Below are positions 24,598 through 33,726 of a stretch of DNA of 64,000 bases, one piece after another (the first letter of the stretch is position 1; the number at the start of each line of letters is the position of its first letter). Below the pieces are notes generated by a model that did not search any database, had not been told where the DNA came from, and saw only the letters and a list, made by a program, of their open reading frames with translations. Source of the DNA: an uncultured Acidimicrobiales bacterium (GTDB lineage Bacteria; Actinomycetota; Acidimicrobiia; Acidimicrobiales; SZUA-35); the NCBI GenBank assembly GCA_937922785.1, contig CALAJQ010000003.1:1-64000 (forward strand), in the 5' to 3' direction. Both the position numbers and the translations under genes were made by a program.

Positions 24598-25362
24598 ATG
24601 ACAAACCCCCGAACCCCTGATCTAGCGACCAGTCGCCACAGCCAGATTGCAGAGGCTTTTGAGCTCTTTGCTGCTGGCATGGGGCCATTCGTCGACGAGA
24701 AAATGGCTGAGTATTTCGAGGGTGAAGTTGAATGGACTGAGGCTGCTTCGAACAGGATGGGCCGCCCCGCTGAACACGGAGCCGCTGACCCGCTGTTCCA
24801 GCTGCTGGTTCTGCGCCGATTCTGGGGGCCAGTTTTTGCAGACTTCTTCGGATCAGACCTACGAAAGCTAATCGGTCAAATAATTGAGGCTCGAAATCTG
24901 TGGGCTCACTTTAACCTCCCGGCGGACACTGCCTATTTGGACCGAATCATGCTCTCAATCGAGCGACTGCTCGCACCGGTGGATCCACTTAACGTCAGTC
25001 GAATGCGAAACATTCGCAGCCGGATGAAGAATCCGACCACCGACGATCTTGAGATAACCCCACGACAAAGTGTTGACGTCGAGAAGTTGATGTCACAACT
25101 TGGCGAAACTGAGGGCGCTTTCCAACAGCTGCAAACCGAAGTTGATGATCTAAACGACCAGCTCAACCGATCTCGCAAGGCGGCGGCCGGCAAACAACTT
25201 CGCTTGACGATGATGGAGCACGAGTTGATGGAAATCAGCACTCGATCAACTGTTTTGCAGCTTCACCTCGATGAAGAACGGGCCAGCCGGTACCGAATGG
25301 AACTGCTCATGGTCGGCTTCATAGTGGGAGTCCTGCTCCTGATTATTGTGATGAACGCCTAG
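24598..25362 (+). CDS. Swt1-like HEPN domain protein with coiled coil and membrane anchor
   Basis: A 254-residue protein. Residues 15-135 form a Swt1-type HEPN domain with EARNLWAHF (Arg99-Asn100...His104), the R-x4-6-H motif used by HEPN ribonucleases. Residues 155-225 are predicted coiled coil (SQLGETEGAFQQLQTEVDD and on). The last 21 residues are one membrane helix, giving a tail-anchored topology with HEPN in the cytoplasm. AAGGAG lies 13 bases before the ATG. No nucleotidyltransferase or toxin partner is adjacent. It could be a membrane-tethered RNase or a non-catalytic RNA-binding scaffold. Confidence 0.78.
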   Translation: MTNPRTPDLATSRHSQIAEAFELFAAGMGPFVDEKMAEYFEGEVEWTEAASNRMGRPAEHGAADPLFQLLVLRRFWGPVFADFFGSDLRKLIGQIIEARNLWAHFNLPADTAYLDRIMLSIERLLAPVDPLNVSRMRNIRSRMKNPTTDDLEITPRQSVDVEKLMSQLGETEGAFQQLQTEVDDLNDQLNRSRKAAAGKQLRLTMMEHELMEISTRSTVLQLHLDEERASRYRMELLMVGFIVGVLLLIIVMNA

Positions 25363-25378
25363 GACCTAGTCTGGAGCT

Positions 25379-26140
25379 GTGGAAATCAGCCTCAAAGACA
25401 AAGTCGCAATTATCACCGGTGGATCTCGGGGCATCGGCCTAGAGATCGCAAAGACCTTCGCCAACTCAGGTGCGAAGGTTCTAATTGTTTCCCGCAAGGC
25501 GGAGGCGCTCGAAGCCGCCGCAGCCGAAGTCGGCAATGGTTGCGAATGGATGGCCGGAAACGCTGGCGACCCAGAGACTGCCCAAGCAGCTGTTGACAAA
25601 GCCATCGAACTTTTTGGCAGCGCCGACATTCTGATCAACAACGCTGCAACAAATCCCTACGCTGGCCCAACTATCGATGTGGACCTGCCGCGTTGGGACA
25701 AAACAATCGCAGTCAACCTGACTGCGCCGTTGGTTTGGACTCAGGCAGCCTGGAACACTTGGATGAAGGAAAACGGTGGAGTTGTTGTAAACATCTCTTC
25801 GGTTGGCGGGCTGATGACAAACGAAATCATCGGCGTCTATGACATGACCAAGTCGGCCCTGATACATCTAACGCAGCAACTTGGCGCCGAGCTCGGACCT
25901 AACGTCCGGGTCAACGCCATTTGTCCTGGGCTTGTAAAGACCGATTTCGCTAAGCGACTTTGGGAAGGCGACGGCGAGGCTCGTGTCTCTGCTGGCTATC
26001 CGTTGAAGCGTCTGGGCGAGACGTCAGACATCGCTAACGCTGCCATCTATCTGGCCTCTGACGCATCGTCGTGGATTACTGGCCAACACATTGTCCTTGA
26101 CGGCGGAGGCCTTGTGGCGTTTCGCAGGAGCTTTGAGTAA
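25379..26140 (+). CDS. SDR family oxidoreductase
   Basis: A 253-residue classical SDR with TGGSRGIGLE, DILINNAAT, VNISSVGG (Ser) and YDMTKSAL (Tyr/Lys). The C-terminus SWITGQHIVLDGGG is typical of FabG-like and glucose dehydrogenase-like enzymes. The GTG start lies 6 bases after TAGTCT (25367-25372), so it may have a leaderless promoter of its own although it follows the HEPN gene by 16 bases. The M50 protease gene begins directly after its stop. Confidence 0.92.
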   Translation: MEISLKDKVAIITGGSRGIGLEIAKTFANSGAKVLIVSRKAEALEAAAAEVGNGCEWMAGNAGDPETAQAAVDKAIELFGSADILINNAATNPYAGPTIDVDLPRWDKTIAVNLTAPLVWTQAAWNTWMKENGGVVVNISSVGGLMTNEIIGVYDMTKSALIHLTQQLGAELGPNVRVNAICPGLVKTDFAKRLWEGDGEARVSAGYPLKRLGETSDIANAAIYLASDASSWITGQHIVLDGGGLVAFRRSFE

Positions 26141-27316
26141 TTGGGTCCTTCACTGACTTTCAAGCTCGGCAAGACGCCAATCTCGCTGAATTGGACTCTG
26201 CTCGGCCTGGTAGCAATTACAGCGCTGTTGGCGGCGGGACCTCTCGCGCTTTGGTATCCCGACATTTCAAGCACCGGGCGCATTCTTGGTGCGACCGCTG
26301 GAGTCATTGCGTTCTTTGCGTCGATCTTTGTTCACGAAGCGGCCCACGCTTGGATGGGTCGGCGCCACAAAGTCGAAGTATCGGGAATAACGCTTTGGCT
26401 TTTTGGTGGGCTAACCGAATTCACCTCCCGCGTTCCTGATGCCAAAGCCGAATTCCAGATAGCAGTGGTGGGTCCGGCGTCAAACGGAATCATCGGAGTC
26501 GGGTTGGCAGGTCTCGCAGTCGTTTTGGATCGGCTCGATTCGAAACCAATGGAAGGGTTTCCCGCCGGGATTATTGCTGGCCTTGCCCTGATGAATCTCA
26601 TGGTCGCTGCCTTCAACTTGATTCCAGCGCCGCCGCTAGATGGCGGACGCCTATTGGCAGCTGGTTTGTGGAAAAGGGCCGGCGATGCTGACGTTGCCAA
26701 GCTTCAGGCCGGACGGGCAGGCCTCGTGATGTGGAGCGGCCTCGTTGCCGTCGGCATCTTCATGATCAGCCAGGAGCTCAGCGCCTTCAACGGATGGTGG
26801 GCACTGGCGCTGGGTGTGTTCTTCGCCTTGGTTGCACGGGGCGAGATCATGAACGCTGCGCTAAGTCGGCGCCTCCGAGCCACCAACACTCAGGGTCTCA
26901 TGAGCCAGTATCCAACGCCAGTAAACGACCGCCTAACCGTTACTGACCTTTTGAATTGGAGTGGGGTTCATGGCGCTGACACCGCATACCCGGTAACTCG
27001 CTGGGGTACTGAACCTGTTGGTTACGTGGTACCTGCGGTTGGCGGGGGCCTAGAGCCAGCGGCCCAATCTTGGACGACGGTGTCAGACATGATGGTCCGG
27101 GCCGAGGATGCGCCAAGGGCGTGGGCTGATGAGTCACTGGATTCGCTACTCGCCCGCCTCGAACCACAAACTCAGCTAGTCGTGATTCACGATGTGGAGA
27201 CCGGTCTAGAAGTTGGCACTCTGTCGACCGCTCAGATTCGACCCCTGCTTAAGGCACCCGATTTCTGGGGTCGCGAGAGAACGTCGCTCCGCCGAAATCA
27301 AATGGCGCCGCACTAG
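26141..27316 (+). CDS. Site-2 protease family (M50) membrane metalloprotease
   Basis: A 391-residue polytopic protein. The zinc site is HEAAH (65-69) in one helix, with the third ligand in NLIPAPPLDGGRLL, so the intramembrane protease core is complete. The C-terminal 130 residues, after the last helix, resemble a degenerate CBS-pair module (LTVTDLL...VVIHDVETGLEVG). It may cleave a membrane-anchored anti-sigma factor or other substrate. The TTG start immediately follows the SDR stop codon, indicating coupling. Confidence 0.87.
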   Translation: MGPSLTFKLGKTPISLNWTLLGLVAITALLAAGPLALWYPDISSTGRILGATAGVIAFFASIFVHEAAHAWMGRRHKVEVSGITLWLFGGLTEFTSRVPDAKAEFQIAVVGPASNGIIGVGLAGLAVVLDRLDSKPMEGFPAGIIAGLALMNLMVAAFNLIPAPPLDGGRLLAAGLWKRAGDADVAKLQAGRAGLVMWSGLVAVGIFMISQELSAFNGWWALALGVFFALVARGEIMNAALSRRLRATNTQGLMSQYPTPVNDRLTVTDLLNWSGVHGADTAYPVTRWGTEPVGYVVPAVGGGLEPAAQSWTTVSDMMVRAEDAPRAWADESLDSLLARLEPQTQLVVIHDVETGLEVGTLSTAQIRPLLKAPDFWGRERTSLRRNQMAPH

Positions 27317-27326
27317 TGTCACAAAC

Positions 27327-28403
27327 GTGACCGAAGGCAACCAAGTTCCTACATGGGTGCGCCGCGGAATTTTCCTTTGGTGGGGCGTCGGTGTTGCTCT
27401 GTGGGCAACTTATTCGGTGGCAAGTCAGCTAAGCAGCCTGCTAACCCAAGTAGTGCTTGCGCTCTTTATCTCTTTCGCCCTCGAGCCAGTGGTAGAGAAT
27501 CTTGTCAGCCGCGGCATTCGTCGCGGCGTCTCAACTGCGATCTCTTTACTTGGTGTGCTTGTATTGGTGGTCACGTTTCTAGCGCTGATGGGCACCCTGA
27601 TCGCAAGTCAGCTCACTGAGCTGGCACAAGACTTGCCCGACTATCTTCGTGACGGCCGTGACTGGCTGGAAGACCGTTTCGGACTCTCGCTAGCCACCGA
27701 AGAACTGCTCGACAGACTACAAAACGGAGGGGCAGCCGAGCAGATGGCATCGCGCCTAGGAGATGTCGTAACCATTGGGACCACTGCTGCCGGGGCACTC
27801 TTTCAGACTCTGACGGTCCTGCTATTAACTTTCTACCTGACGTCAGATGGCCCCCGCCTGCGACGGACAGTCTGCTCATTCATGCCCGCCGAGCGCCAAC
27901 ACCGAGTACTTGAGATCTGGGAACTCGCCATTAGCAAAACCGGCGCCTACATCTCCTCACGCATACTGCTTGCGCTGATATCGGGCGCATTCCACTGGGC
28001 GGTCTTTGCAGCCCTTGGTTTGCCCTCAGCTTTGGCACTCGGGCTATGGGTTGGCGTTATTTCTCAGTTCATTCCTGCCATCGGAACTTATATCGCCGGC
28101 ACGCTACCGGTTCTTGTTGCGCTGGGATCAGTACCAAGTAAGGCAATCGTGGTGATCATTGCGGTGGTCCTCTATCAGCAGATCGAGAACTACGTGCTGC
28201 AGCCTCGCATCACCGCCCAAACGCTTGATCTTCATCCTGGGGTCTCAATTGCGGCGGTTCTAGCCGGAACCGGTTTGTTTGGTGCGGCCGGAGCCTTTCT
28301 TGCTTTGCCTGTTGTGGCCACCGCGTCCGGCTTCATATCAGCCTATTTCGAGCGTCACGACGTAGTCGAAGGCAAGTTGACTGGTCGAAATTCGATTCAA
28401 TAA
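27327..28403 (+). CDS. AI-2E family transporter (YhhT/PerM-like)
   Basis: A 358-residue membrane protein with the eight helices and large central loop of the AI-2 exporter/PerM family. Signature segments are ALFISFALEPVVENL near the N-terminus and VVLYQQIENYVLQPRI in the C-terminal half. Members export small molecules or Na+; AI-2 export is shown for only a few. The GTG at 27327 is 10 bases after the M50 gene stop; longer starts would overlap it heavily. Confidence 0.88.
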   Translation: MTEGNQVPTWVRRGIFLWWGVGVALWATYSVASQLSSLLTQVVLALFISFALEPVVENLVSRGIRRGVSTAISLLGVLVLVVTFLALMGTLIASQLTELAQDLPDYLRDGRDWLEDRFGLSLATEELLDRLQNGGAAEQMASRLGDVVTIGTTAAGALFQTLTVLLLTFYLTSDGPRLRRTVCSFMPAERQHRVLEIWELAISKTGAYISSRILLALISGAFHWAVFAALGLPSALALGLWVGVISQFIPAIGTYIAGTLPVLVALGSVPSKAIVVIIAVVLYQQIENYVLQPRITAQTLDLHPGVSIAAVLAGTGLFGAAGAFLALPVVATASGFISAYFERHDVVEGKLTGRNSIQ

Positions 28404-28481
28404 GAACACGTTGAGTGCCGATATAACGTTGTTAGCGCTTCATTTTGGAACATTTTTGAAAAAGATTGGGTTAGAGCATTT
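28404..28481 (+). promoter_or_regulatory. AT-rich gap upstream of mycoredoxin gene
   Basis: This 78-base gap is more AT-rich than its surroundings and contains TATAAC near 28423 as a possible -10 box. I see no clear terminator for the upstream transporter gene. Confidence 0.3.
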
Positions 28482-28736
28482 ATGAGTCAAGTAAAAGTCG
28501 ATTATTACTGGCGTCCTGGTTGCCCCTTCTGCATGATGCTCGAACGAAAGCTCAGCAAGGCCAATATTTCGCTGACTAAGCACAATATTTGGGATGATCC
28601 CGAAGCGGCTAAGTTCGTTCGTTCGGTTGCCGATGGAAATGAGACGGTCCCGACCGTTGTCGTCGGCGATGAATTCTGGGTGAATCCATCGGCGTCTGTA
28701 GTTGTGAACGCAGTTACAACGGGCGACTTGAGCTAG
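28482..28736 (+). CDS. Mycoredoxin-like glutaredoxin
   Basis: An 84-residue glutaredoxin-fold protein. The redox motif is GCPFC (Cys14, Cys17), with TVPTVVVG forming the cis-Pro loop. Mycoredoxins reduce mycothiol mixed disulfides in actinobacteria, which fits the TIGR03086 mycothiol protein at 15.1 kb. It is cytoplasmic and stands between a transporter gene and a small DNA-binding-like gene, probably as its own transcript. Confidence 0.88.
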   Translation: MSQVKVDYYWRPGCPFCMMLERKLSKANISLTKHNIWDDPEAAKFVRSVADGNETVPTVVVGDEFWVNPSASVVVNAVTTGDLS

Positions 28737-28751
28737 ACTTTGAGACGCAAG

Positions 28752-28767
28752 GTAGCCACTTGGCTAC
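28752..28767. terminator. Hairpin after mycoredoxin gene
   Basis: GTAGCCA (28752-28758) and TGGCTAC (28761-28767) form a short, tight hairpin 16 bases after the stop codon. There is no U-run, so termination is a weak inference. Confidence 0.35.
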
Positions 28768-28812
28768 ATCAAACCGGTTACCAACCACAAACAGAAAGGC
28801 ATCAGTTACCAG

Positions 28813-29049
28813 ATGTCTGCAGATAATGGCCGCAAGGCTCTCCATGCATATGTAAGTGACGACGCTCATGACCAGTGGCACGGCTTCGCAGCCGAGCAGG
28901 GTGTAAGCGTAAGCGCAGTACTTGAAGCACTAGCACCCGAGCTTGACCTCGGCGCTGGCGCGGCATCAGCTGTGGTGTCAGATCGATTGGAAGACGTTGT
29001 TAAATCAGCGCGGAAGATCGACGCACAACGCCGCAGGCGCCGTCGTTAA
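28813..29049 (+). CDS. Small basic protein, ribbon-helix-helix-like
   Basis: A 78-residue protein with a strand (ALHAYVSDDAHDQWHGF) followed by two helices (VSVSAVLEALAPEL), resembling a ribbon-helix-helix DNA-binding fold, and an Arg-rich C-terminal tail (QRRRRRR). AGAAAGG precedes the ATG as a ribosome binding site. I recognise the pattern from actinobacteria but not a named family. It lies upstream of parC and could bind DNA or RNA; there is no direct evidence of its target. Confidence 0.65.
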   Translation: MSADNGRKALHAYVSDDAHDQWHGFAAEQGVSVSAVLEALAPELDLGAGAASAVVSDRLEDVVKSARKIDAQRRRRRR

Positions 29050-29139
29050 TCCATAAATACAACGAACAGCTCCGCCATGGCAGTTTAAGGGCAGGCGGGG
29101 TGTTCAGTAGGTCTGAAAAGTTAGGCTAGGTTCGCTTTG

Positions 29140-31599
29140 GTGGCGTCAAAGCGCGGGTCTAACAAGAAAACGAAGGGGCAAGGAGAGCTGCTTCCAGGGA
29201 GCTTTGCACGGGAGGTCATAGACGTTCCGGTTAGCGAAGAACTTGGAGAATCTTTCCTTGCCTATTCACTTTCAGTAATCACTTCACGAGCAATCCCAGA
29301 TGTGCGAGACGGCCTTAAGCCAGTGCAACGAAGGATTCTCTACTCGATGCGAGAGATGCGTCTGTACCCAGATCGCCCCCATCGAAAATGTGCCCACGTC
29401 GTGGGTGACGTTATGGCTAAGTTCCACCCACACGGTGACTCAGCGATCTATGACACTTTGGTCCGACTCGGCCAAGACTTTGCCCGACCGGTCACCCTCG
29501 TTGACCCCCAGGGCAACTTCGGTTCCCTAGATGATCCGCCAGCCGCCTACCGCTATACCGAGTGCCGACTTACCTCTGCGGCCATGGACTTGCTAGGCGA
29601 AATCGGTGAAGACACTGTCGACTTTGAACCAACCTATGACGGCGAGACGCTTGAGCCTGTTTGTCTGCCTGGCATATTGCCGAACCTGTTAGTAAACGGA
29701 ACATCCGGAATTGCGGTGGGCATGGCTACAAACATGCCCACCCACAACTTGTTGGAAGTTGCGGCCGCTATCCGGATCGTCATGACCCAGCGCCGCCCGA
29801 AGCCAACAATCAAAGAGCTGATGAAAGCGGTCAAGGGCCCCGATTTCGCAACTGGTGCAACAGTTATTGACGACGGATTGGAAGAGGCCTACACAACTGG
29901 CCGAGGCACGTTCCGCACCCGGGCCAAGGCTGAGGTGGTTGACATCACCCGGGCCCGTAAAGGCCTTGAGATAACTGAACTCCCCTACCTAGTTGGCGTT
30001 GAGCGTGTCATGTCCAAGATCAACGATCTTCTCAAGGCCGAGAAGATCAGCGGAATTGCGAACGTGCTGAACCTAAGTGATCGCCACAGCGGCCTACGGC
30101 TAGTGATCGAGTGCAAGACGGGGGTCAACCCTGAAGCGCTTCTTGAAAAGCTGTATCGGCTAACACCTTTGGAAGAGAGCTTTGGCATAAACAACGTGGT
30201 CCTGGTGGAGGGTGTTCCAACCACCTTGGGTCTTTATGACCTATGCCTTCACTACGTGACTCATCGCCTTGACGTCATCGTGCGGCGCTCCGAATACCGG
30301 CTTCGCAAAGCTGAAGAACGGCTTCACCTTGTTGAGGGTCTGATCATTGCGATCGACAACATCGACCTCGTGGTCAAGATCATCCGCACATCAAAGAACA
30401 CTGACGAGGCCCGCAAGCGTTTACAAAAAGATCTAGAACTCAGCTGGGACCAGGCCGAGTACATCCTTGAGCTCAAGCTGCGTCGTCTCACTGCGCTTGC
30501 TTATGACGAGCTGGTTGATGAGATGGCTGACCTTAAGACCAAGATTGCCGAGCTTAAGAAGATTCTTGGGTCAGAGGCCCGACGTCGAACCATCGTTCTC
30601 AAAGAACTCGACGAAGTTGCAGAAAAGTACGGCACCGAGCGGCGCACAAAGATTGTCAAAGCCGACACCATTATCGACCTCGACGAGCTCGAAGAAGCGA
30701 TAATCGCCGACGTCCCCGACGAACCGTGTGTTGTTTCACTGGCCGCATCTGGCCTGATCGGGCGAGAGCCGCTGGGTGTCACCAAGAGCTACACCCAAAG
30801 CCGACACGACGTGATAGCCAACGTGGTTGTCACCAGTACCCAAGCCAAAATCTATGCCATCACAAGCACGGGCCGACTTCTCACGAAGCTGGTGTTTGAC
30901 GTCCCAGAGGTGGGTGGTCGAAGCCGTGGACGCGACATCTCAGAAGTGTTTAACGCAGACAGGGGCGAGACTGTCCTTGGCATTTTCTCTGGCGGCGCAT
31001 CGTCGGAGGACCATCCACTAGTGCTGGTGACTGCAGGCGGTGTCGTAAAGAGACTGGATCGCCAGGCACTGGCCGATGTCAGCAACGGCCGGTCCGTAAT
31101 CAAACTTGGTGACAGAGATCGCTTGGCGGCTGTGTTTACTTGCGACCCGGCATCAGACATCGTGATTCTGGCTTCGGACGCCCAAGCCTTGCGCACCAAG
31201 GCCGACGGCATATCGATTCAGGGCCCTGGCGCTAAGGGAGTCGCCGGGATGAGCCTTAAAGGCAATGCCAAGGTCGTTACCGCCGGGGAAGCGGTCAGCG
31301 ACGCCGTCGTTATTACCGTCACCGACACCGGTTCGACAAAGTCGACTTTGGCCGACGAGTTGCCAGCCAAAGGGCGTGGTGGTTCTGGCATTCGCATTAC
31401 CAAATTCAAAGATGACCGCCGCATTGATTATGCGTGGATCGGGATGCCCGAACGAATCGTTGCCATCGTCGGCCAAGCTAGCGCCCCGACCAAACCCGAC
31501 AATTCACCGCAATCTGTGGGAATGAAACCCACTCGCCGTGACGGCTTAGGTAAGGTCACACCTCATCGGATTTTGGCAATAGGGACTTTGCGTTGGTAG
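29140..31599 (+). CDS. parC: DNA topoisomerase IV subunit A
   Basis: An 819-residue type IIA topoisomerase A subunit. The catalytic tyrosine is Tyr139 in AAYRYTECRL; KFHPHGDSAIYD and NMPTHNL are further hallmarks, and the C-terminal half is a beta-pinwheel. The GyrA box (QRRGGKG) is absent; a weak relative, KGRGGSG, occurs late in the pinwheel. This, and the close match to Streptomyces ParC in the breakage domain, favours topoisomerase IV over gyrase. It decatenates chromosomes together with ParE, encoded next. The GTG start is 7 bases after TAGGTT (29127-29132); a TTG immediately before is the only earlier candidate. Confidence 0.9.
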   Translation: MASKRGSNKKTKGQGELLPGSFAREVIDVPVSEELGESFLAYSLSVITSRAIPDVRDGLKPVQRRILYSMREMRLYPDRPHRKCAHVVGDVMAKFHPHGDSAIYDTLVRLGQDFARPVTLVDPQGNFGSLDDPPAAYRYTECRLTSAAMDLLGEIGEDTVDFEPTYDGETLEPVCLPGILPNLLVNGTSGIAVGMATNMPTHNLLEVAAAIRIVMTQRRPKPTIKELMKAVKGPDFATGATVIDDGLEEAYTTGRGTFRTRAKAEVVDITRARKGLEITELPYLVGVERVMSKINDLLKAEKISGIANVLNLSDRHSGLRLVIECKTGVNPEALLEKLYRLTPLEESFGINNVVLVEGVPTTLGLYDLCLHYVTHRLDVIVRRSEYRLRKAEERLHLVEGLIIAIDNIDLVVKIIRTSKNTDEARKRLQKDLELSWDQAEYILELKLRRLTALAYDELVDEMADLKTKIAELKKILGSEARRRTIVLKELDEVAEKYGTERRTKIVKADTIIDLDELEEAIIADVPDEPCVVSLAASGLIGREPLGVTKSYTQSRHDVIANVVVTSTQAKIYAITSTGRLLTKLVFDVPEVGGRSRGRDISEVFNADRGETVLGIFSGGASSEDHPLVLVTAGGVVKRLDRQALADVSNGRSVIKLGDRDRLAAVFTCDPASDIVILASDAQALRTKADGISIQGPGAKGVAGMSLKGNAKVVTAGEAVSDAVVITVTDTGSTKSTLADELPAKGRGGSGIRITKFKDDRRIDYAWIGMPERIVAIVGQASAPTKPDNSPQSVGMKPTRRDGLGKVTPHRILAIGTLRW

Positions 31600-33716
31600 T
31601 TAAAAAGGCGGCGAAGAAGGCCCCAGCTAAGAAAAAGGCGACAGCCAAGAAAACGCCGGCAAAGAAAACGCCAGCCAAGAAAAAGCCGGCTGGCAAAAAG
31701 CGGGGCTCCGGATATGACGCATCGCAGATCCAAATCCTCGAGGGCCTCGATGCCGTTCGTAAACGCCCTGGAATGTACATCGGGGGCACCGGTGAAGAAG
31801 GCCTTCATCACTTGGTCTGGGAAATCATCGATAACTCAGTCGATGAAGCTGCTGCTGGCTTTGCGGGCCACATTGAAGTCAACATCCATCGCGACGGCTC
31901 TATCGAAGTAAGCGACGACGGCCGCGGTATCCCAATCGACAAAAAGCCAGACGGCCGTACCGCACTCGAGGTGGTGTTTACAGAGTTGCACGCTGGCGGA
32001 AAATTCGGCTCCGGTGCCTACTCAGCATCGGGTGGCCTACACGGCGTAGGTGCATCGGTGGTCAACGCACTGGCAAAGAAGCTGGTGGCCGAGGTTGATC
32101 GGGACGGGGCCACGCACCGTCTTGTTTTTGTTGACCGCCTGCCGGGCAACTACAACGCTGCCGGCAAATTCAAGCCAACATCAAAATTGGCCAAGGTCAA
32201 GAAGATTCCCGCCTCCAGGACCGGCACCAGAATTCGCTACTGGCCCGACCTTGACATCTTTGACCCCGAGGCAAAGATTGACCGGGAGAAAGTTCGTGAA
32301 CACGTAGCCCGTGTCTGCTTCTTGGTTCCAGGTCTGCACATAAAGCTGCACGACAAGAGGGCCGGCGGCGGTAAGCCCGAAGAATTCGTCGCTGCAGGCG
32401 GTCTCGCCGACTATGTCGACTTCCTATCTTCAGCCCCAGCAGTCACAGATATCATCAGCCTTCACACCGACGCCACCTTTGAAGAGAAGGTACCGGTTGA
32501 CGGGAAGATGAAAACGGTCACCCGAAACTGCACCGTCGATATCGCCGCTCGCTGGGTGCAAAGCTTCGAACCCAAAATAGTCAGCTTCGTAAACACGATT
32601 CCCACTTCAGAAGGCGGCACCCACGTTGCCGGTTTTGAACGGGCGTTGCTGCGTACGGTTAACGACCGCCTCCTCAACGACGCTCGAAAGCTGAAGAAGT
32701 TGGCGAAGTCCAATGACGATCGAGCCACTAGCAACGACGTCCAAGAAGGCCTAGTAGCTGCGGTCAAAGTGACCTTCCCCGAACCACAATTCAAAGGCCA
32801 GACAAAGCAGGAACTGGGCACGCCTCAAGTGCAGTCACTTGTCTATGACACAGTTAAGGCCGGCCTTTCGGACTGGATGGATGGGGGCGGAAAGAAGGGG
32901 CAGATCAATGGGCTTCGAGAGAAGTTGACCTCGGCCGTCATCAACCGCGTTTCAGCCAAGCAGCAGCTTGACCTGAAACGCAAGGCGGCAAACCTCTCCT
33001 CAACCGGCATGCCGGACAAGTTGGCGGACTGTCGGGTTCATGGTCCGGATTCTGAGATTCTCATTGTGGAAGGAAATTCTGCGGCTGGCCCCGCAAAGAA
33101 CGGCCGCGATGCGGAGTTCACTGCGGTACTTCCGCTTAGAGGCAAGGTTGTTAACGCTGGCAAAGCCAGCCTGAAACAGGTCATCGATAACGCAGAAGCC
33201 CAGGCCCTGATCACCGCAATCGGCGGAGGTTCCGGCGCAGACTTCGACGTTGACGCTTGCCGCTATGGCCGAATCATCATCCTGTGTGACGCCGACGTCG
33301 ACGGCAGCCACATTCGCTGTCTACTTTTGACCCTCATCTATCATCACATGAGACCGTTACTCGAACACGGGATGGTCTATGCGGCGCAGCCCCCTCTGTT
33401 CGCATGCAAACACAAAGGCACTCAGTACTACGCGTATTCCCCCGAGGAACGCGAGCAGCTTCACGAGGAGCACAAGATGGGTGACAAGTACTGGCAACGC
33501 TTTAAGGGTCTGGGCGAAATGAACGTGGACGAGCTGGCCGACACCACGCTTAACCACGAGACTCGTCTACTAAAACGAATGAGCATGCAAGACGGAGCTG
33601 AAGCGTCAGAAGCTGCACATCTGTTTGGGGTCTTGATGGGTTCGGATGTGTCAACCCGCAAGGACTACATCGTCGAGAAGGCCGGGCTGATCGACCCCGA
33701 GCTTCTAGACGTCTAA
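31593..33716 (+). CDS. parE: DNA topoisomerase IV subunit B with lysine-rich N-terminal tail
   Basis: A 707-residue ATPase subunit. Residues 1-37 are a histone-H1-like tail of Lys, Ala and Pro (AKK-x-PAKK repeats), absent from typical ParE. The GHKL ATPase follows: EIIDNSVDE, DDGRGIP, GGLHGVGASVVNAL. The TOPRIM domain has DADVDGSH (about 565) for metal binding. In the usual EGDSAGG motif the sequence reads EGNSAAGP, keeping the catalytic Glu. The TTG start overlaps the parC stop by 7 bases; no other start would keep the conserved N-terminus. The tail may add non-specific DNA binding. Confidence 0.92.
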   Translation: MVVKKAAKKAPAKKKATAKKTPAKKTPAKKKPAGKKRGSGYDASQIQILEGLDAVRKRPGMYIGGTGEEGLHHLVWEIIDNSVDEAAAGFAGHIEVNIHRDGSIEVSDDGRGIPIDKKPDGRTALEVVFTELHAGGKFGSGAYSASGGLHGVGASVVNALAKKLVAEVDRDGATHRLVFVDRLPGNYNAAGKFKPTSKLAKVKKIPASRTGTRIRYWPDLDIFDPEAKIDREKVREHVARVCFLVPGLHIKLHDKRAGGGKPEEFVAAGGLADYVDFLSSAPAVTDIISLHTDATFEEKVPVDGKMKTVTRNCTVDIAARWVQSFEPKIVSFVNTIPTSEGGTHVAGFERALLRTVNDRLLNDARKLKKLAKSNDDRATSNDVQEGLVAAVKVTFPEPQFKGQTKQELGTPQVQSLVYDTVKAGLSDWMDGGGKKGQINGLREKLTSAVINRVSAKQQLDLKRKAANLSSTGMPDKLADCRVHGPDSEILIVEGNSAAGPAKNGRDAEFTAVLPLRGKVVNAGKASLKQVIDNAEAQALITAIGGGSGADFDVDACRYGRIIILCDADVDGSHIRCLLLTLIYHHMRPLLEHGMVYAAQPPLFACKHKGTQYYAYSPEEREQLHEEHKMGDKYWQRFKGLGEMNVDELADTTLNHETRLLKRMSMQDGAEASEAAHLFGVLMGSDVSTRKDYIVEKAGLIDPELLDV

Positions 33717-33726
33717 ACTGACGCCT

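Noticed and set aside
29140-33716. gyrBA locus and therefore a replication origin nearby
   Set aside because: The order is A subunit then B subunit, the A subunit lacks a GyrA box, and no dnaA, dnaN or recF gene or DnaA-box cluster is visible. These are topoisomerase IV genes.
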